DNA from: Terana coerulea
Lineage: Eukaryota > Basidiomycota > Agaricomycetes > Polyporales > Phanerochaetaceae
NCBI GenBank assembly: GCA_024811115.1
Contig: JAKOGH010000538.1
Coordinates: 1 to 21,836, forward strand
DNA: 21,836 bases
Direction of reading: 5' to 3'
This document shows, piece by piece, positions 19,301-21,836 of the stretch. Position 1 is the stretch's first letter; the number at the start of each line of letters is the position of its first letter. A program made the position numbers and the translations under genes. The notes under the pieces are model-generated. The model was not told the origin of the DNA and did no database searches. It saw nothing but the letters and a program-made list of their open reading frames with translations.

Positions 19301-20203
19301 TCTTCCTCGCCTGTTGTCTCGTCGACGCGATTCAGCGCGAGGTAGATATACGAGAAGGTCTCGGGTACAAAAGATTTGACTTGGTTATATCGGGATACAA
19401 CGAAACCGAGAGTTGGGAACTGACACGGGCCTAAATCACTAGAGGCGGTCGGTATAAGCTGCCGATAAGAGGTGCGCGAGAGGACGTGCCGTAGGATATC
19501 ACGTCTCCCCTCAATTGTTCGAAGCGGTTCTGGAGTTGTAAACTTTGAAAGCGAGTGAAAGCGGCACCTATGCGAAGGTCGAGGACTGTTCGGGCTTCCA
19601 CCGCGTTCGACTGAGCCATGTCCAGGTTCACCGGATGTTGAGCCGCGTTATGAATCTGCCTGAGCATAGAGATAAATATAACTACAAAGTGAGCAAAAGG
19701 GTTACGCACTGTGCGATGATGGCGCTGAATCTTGCCCGCTTCACCGTGATATTCGCCTTTGCCTTCCTACAAATCCCCGCGATCTCTGCTCCGATATTCT
19801 CGCCCTCCCTATCGCAATCCGTCCATATCATAAGCATCTGAGCTCGCCGCGCTTCATTTGTAAGGTTGCGAGCTATGCTTTCTGAGCCTTTCTTCACGCT
19901 GGGAAGGACGGCGGCGTCGAACAACTGGAACGGGTCGCACGACTGCCAGTTGGAGTACATGCTGTCGAAGTCATAATCGAGGAGGTGACCAGTGACAGAT
20001 GTGACGGTGTACTGAGAGTTGGTTTGTGGATAGTCGAAGTCGAAGTTCTTGATGTACTTGTTCGGGCTTGAACGCTGTGTGAAGCTCAGTCGCAGGGGCC
20101 AACTCACGACTGGGAGACTCACCGTGTTCAGCTGACCTCCGGATAGAATCTGACTTATAGAGCGAGCGATTGAGGGTTTTTCCGCCACGCAGAGGACCCT
20201 CAT
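16316..20203 (-). CDS. TOP3: DNA topoisomerase III (type IA), 16 exons
   Basis: Relaxes negatively supercoiled DNA and, in eukaryotes, works with RecQ helicases and Rmi1 to undo recombination intermediates. It starts at ATG 20203. The TOPRIM domain opens MRVLCVAEKPSIARS (Glu8), with WTDCDREGEN giving D113, D115 and E117. The active-site Tyr332 lies in FLSYPRTETDQF (codon 18944-18942). The core ends near residue 604. Then come an RGG-rich linker (about 605-680), GRF zinc fingers at about 729-765 and 807-845 (each ending FYTC...FFQW or YFEW), CCHC knuckles at about 869, 913 and 939, and a GR-rich basic end. The model is ~996 aa, close to animal TOP3-alpha (about 1000). Introns: 20075-20122, 19660-19709, 19431-19489 (GC-AG), 19116-19171, 18981-19033, 18796-18843, 18520-18574, 18273-18327, 18030-18093, 17783(?)-17903, 17503-17560, 16872-16923, 16788-16843, 16590-16655, 16456-16511. 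Only the tenth intron's acceptor is uncertain. Confidence 0.95.
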
Positions 20204-20781
20204 CAGGCGTAACACAGCAGTCCGAACGCGTGATGTCTTCAAGAGTAGATCCTTTCGCCTAAAGAGTATACGTAGTCGTTATGAGCTTCACTACTTCAAG
20301 ACATCATTAGGAAACGGTTGGTCTTACTTGTATGATGTAATGTCTGGGGCTCAGGACATGCAGAGAGCAGCAGCAGGTGGACGTTCAAAGCATGGTGAGT
20401 TGCAGAGCCCAAGTCGCCGTTCGGCGCTCGCGACGCGACTTGCACACGGACCACGTGCTCCACGCGGCCTGGAAGTGGCGCTTTGAGAGGTAAAACTGAG
20501 ACGAAATCTAACCAGCGACGCTGACCGCGACCATTGATGTGCTTCATTTTTTGCTGTGAAGAAGAGAGGGGGTGACGCAAGTGTATTGAAACGTATTTTG
20601 TAGATTTATATTGATACCTGGCACGAAAGGCGGCCACTGCCGAGGACACTGGCAAGGCCTGTCGCATGTTATCAACAGCGATGTCTCGGCTCTCGACTCA
20701 CTGGCTCGAAAGCCTGCTATCCCCCAACAAAGAAAAATCACGAAAACAACTTGTTATTTGCAGATACAACGACGAAGCAAT
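20204..20781 (-). promoter_or_regulatory. Intergenic region with the presumed TOP3 promoter
   Basis: 578 bp between the stop of the LRR-like gene and the TOP3 start. No gene is supported. An ACGCGT (MluI cell-cycle box type) lies at 20226-20231, about 23 bp upstream of the TOP3 ATG. In yeasts such boxes drive G1/S expression of DNA-replication genes, but this one may fall in the leader rather than the promoter. No clear TATA box was found. Confidence 0.4.
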
Positions 20782-21836
20782 CTACCAGCCCTGACCAATG
20801 GCAATATTCACGTCGCCGTCCGCAAGACCGGGCATCAACTCGCACATCATGTCGAAGAAGGAATCACGGTCCTCGAAGAGTGCGTAGGTCTTGTGACGAG
20901 GGTCCGGGTTATTGATCTGGACTTGAAATGTGGATAGAAGCGGCCATTTCGTAGAAGCGTCTGCCAGGAGCGCGTCCAGATGCGTAAATCCGTCGTCGTG
21001 TTGCAACGCCTCGAAGTGTCCAATCGACTGGAACTCAAGCGTGAGCGTCCTCAGCTTCGGGCCGAGCCGGGAGATGAGCGGTGTCACCCAATCCGTACCA
21101 CGGTTGTAGTAGGTATCGGACAGCGTAAAGTGCTCCAGGTTCGGCAACTCGCCTAAAATGGAGACCGCCGTGTGGTCGCCAGATCGAATAGCTGTAATGA
21201 AGCCACGGTGAGCAGACGACGGAGTGCAGAATTATACGACTCACCTTGCAAGAACGCCTCGTCATATTCATCGCACTCAAGGCCCGCACACCCGGGCCAC
21301 AAACTGAACGAAGTGAGCGAGGGGCCAGTTTGCGGTAGAAATTGGTGTAGCGAAGGGCGTCAATCTCGTCTATCCAGCACGTGTACTCGAGATCCTTGAC
21401 GTTGCACTGTCCCCAATGCTTGACCACCCAGTCGGCAAACTCATGAAACCACGGAAACTGGTCGAAAACCAAACGATCGAAAGAGCGTCCCGAAACATAA
21501 GGAAGGGGCTTGATGTTTATTATGCCATCGGGCGTCCGGAAATTGCTGACACCGTCATTAGTCTTGTAAGCGACTATCGTCTTCACCTGTGGCGGCACCT
21601 TCTGGAAAAATTCGACAAAGTCGGGAAAGGATTTGAAAAAGCAGTTGTCGATCTCTAGCTCGCTCAGGCAAGCAAAGATTGAGGGAAGTGATGAAAGGAA
21701 TTTCGGAGCGGCAAGAGGCTGGCAGTGGCAGAGTGCTAATTCGGTAACCCGGCTGTGATATTTGATTATGGTAGCCAAGGTCAGGTCTTCGTCCAACCAG
21801 GCACTTTGTCCCTTGTCGCAGCGATCCAAAATTAGT
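20782..21836 (-). CDS. LRR / F-box-like protein, 3' part, runs off the window
   Basis: The minus strand is open from the right edge. Leucine-rich segments occur in series: SRVTELALCHCQPLA, KFLSSLPSIFACLSELEID, KDLEYTCWIDEIDALRYTNF, and after an intron LGELPNLEHFTLSDTYYN and LGPKLRTLTLEFQSIGHF. This pattern fits the large agaricomycete family of F-box-like/LRR proteins, usually ubiquitin-ligase adaptors; the F-box itself would be outside the window. The intron is 21192-21244 (GTGAGT...TTACAG). The stop TAG is at 20782, after NIAIGQGW. Upstream of the intron the frame breaks at a run of four C on the coding strand (21321-21324): the residues on each side (YRKLA and SLTSFSLWPGC) join if one more base was present. 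It is either a pseudogene or an assembly error. Confidence 0.6.

Noticed and set aside
20075..20122. Retained TOP3 intron 1, which is 48 nt, in frame and without a stop
   Set aside because: It has a canonical GTGAGT donor and CACACAG acceptor, and removing it joins the expected family residues (LNT then NKYIKNF). Retention in some transcripts cannot be excluded.
20204..20242. Longer TOP3 N-terminus that would add a basic, mitochondrial-like peptide
   Set aside because: The extension begins with TTG, not ATG, and has no in-frame ATG. The family start MRVLCVAEKPS at 20203 fits.
1..21836. CRISPR arrays, bacterial operons or other prokaryotic systems
   Set aside because: No regularly spaced repeats and no bacterial gene organisation; all genes contain spliceosomal introns.

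Overview
The window looks like nuclear DNA of a basidiomycete fungus, probably an agaricomycete. The evidence is dense short GT-AG introns (about 46-66 nt) in every real gene, a fungal GT1 UDP-glycosyltransferase family, a chromodomain Ty3/gypsy retrotransposon, a eukaryotic tRNA-Val with a Pol III T-tract, and a topoisomerase III with a zinc-finger tail. All recognised genes are on the minus strand, as is the retrotransposon's coding strand.

Layout. (1) Positions 1 to ~14800 are an old tandem duplication of a ~3.5 kb unit, UGT gene plus ~1.2 kb spacer. Unit 1 (~29-3544) carries a UGT copy with at least three frameshifts. Unit 2 (~3545-14800) carries a second UGT copy whose exons read cleanly apart from one C-terminal frameshift, but it is split by the insertion in (2). 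The copies have independent lesions. The junction between units lies inside a tRNA-Val(AAC) gene: unit 1 ends in a 16-nt tRNA 3' fragment, and the complete tRNA stands at the far end of unit 2 (14777-14850). A 65-bp spacer block is inverted between the units.

(2) Positions 4012-11776 are a 7.77 kb Ty3/gypsy chromovirus on the minus strand, with 363/365-bp LTRs and a TCGAG target duplication, inserted just after the donor-binding (PSPG) region of UGT copy 2. Order along its own strand: 5' LTR, self-priming PBS, gag with a CCHC knuckle, protease, RT, RNase H, integrase, chromodomain, an extra ~1.7 kb hydrophilic ORF region with another zinc knuckle, polypurine tract, 3' LTR. The primer site is an exact 11-nt complement of the inferred 5' end of its own RNA, the Tf1-type arrangement. 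The LTRs are nearly identical, yet the coding region is full of 1-nt indels.

(3) Positions 14851-16315 have no gene I can support.

(4) Positions 16316-20203 are a complete DNA topoisomerase III gene (TOP3) with 16 exons and a predicted ~996 aa product: TOPRIM, type IA core with Tyr332, an RGG-rich linker, two GRF zinc fingers, three CCHC knuckles and a basic GR-rich tail. Its splicing has three unusual features: a GC-AG intron, an uncertain acceptor that decides whether the zinc tail is made, and three knuckles each cut by an intron at the same codon.

(5) Positions 20782-21836 are the 3' part of an LRR/F-box-like gene that runs off the right edge and has an apparent 1-nt deletion in a C run.

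The genes do not form a pathway. The left part records duplication, decay and transposition; the right part is ordinary housekeeping DNA.
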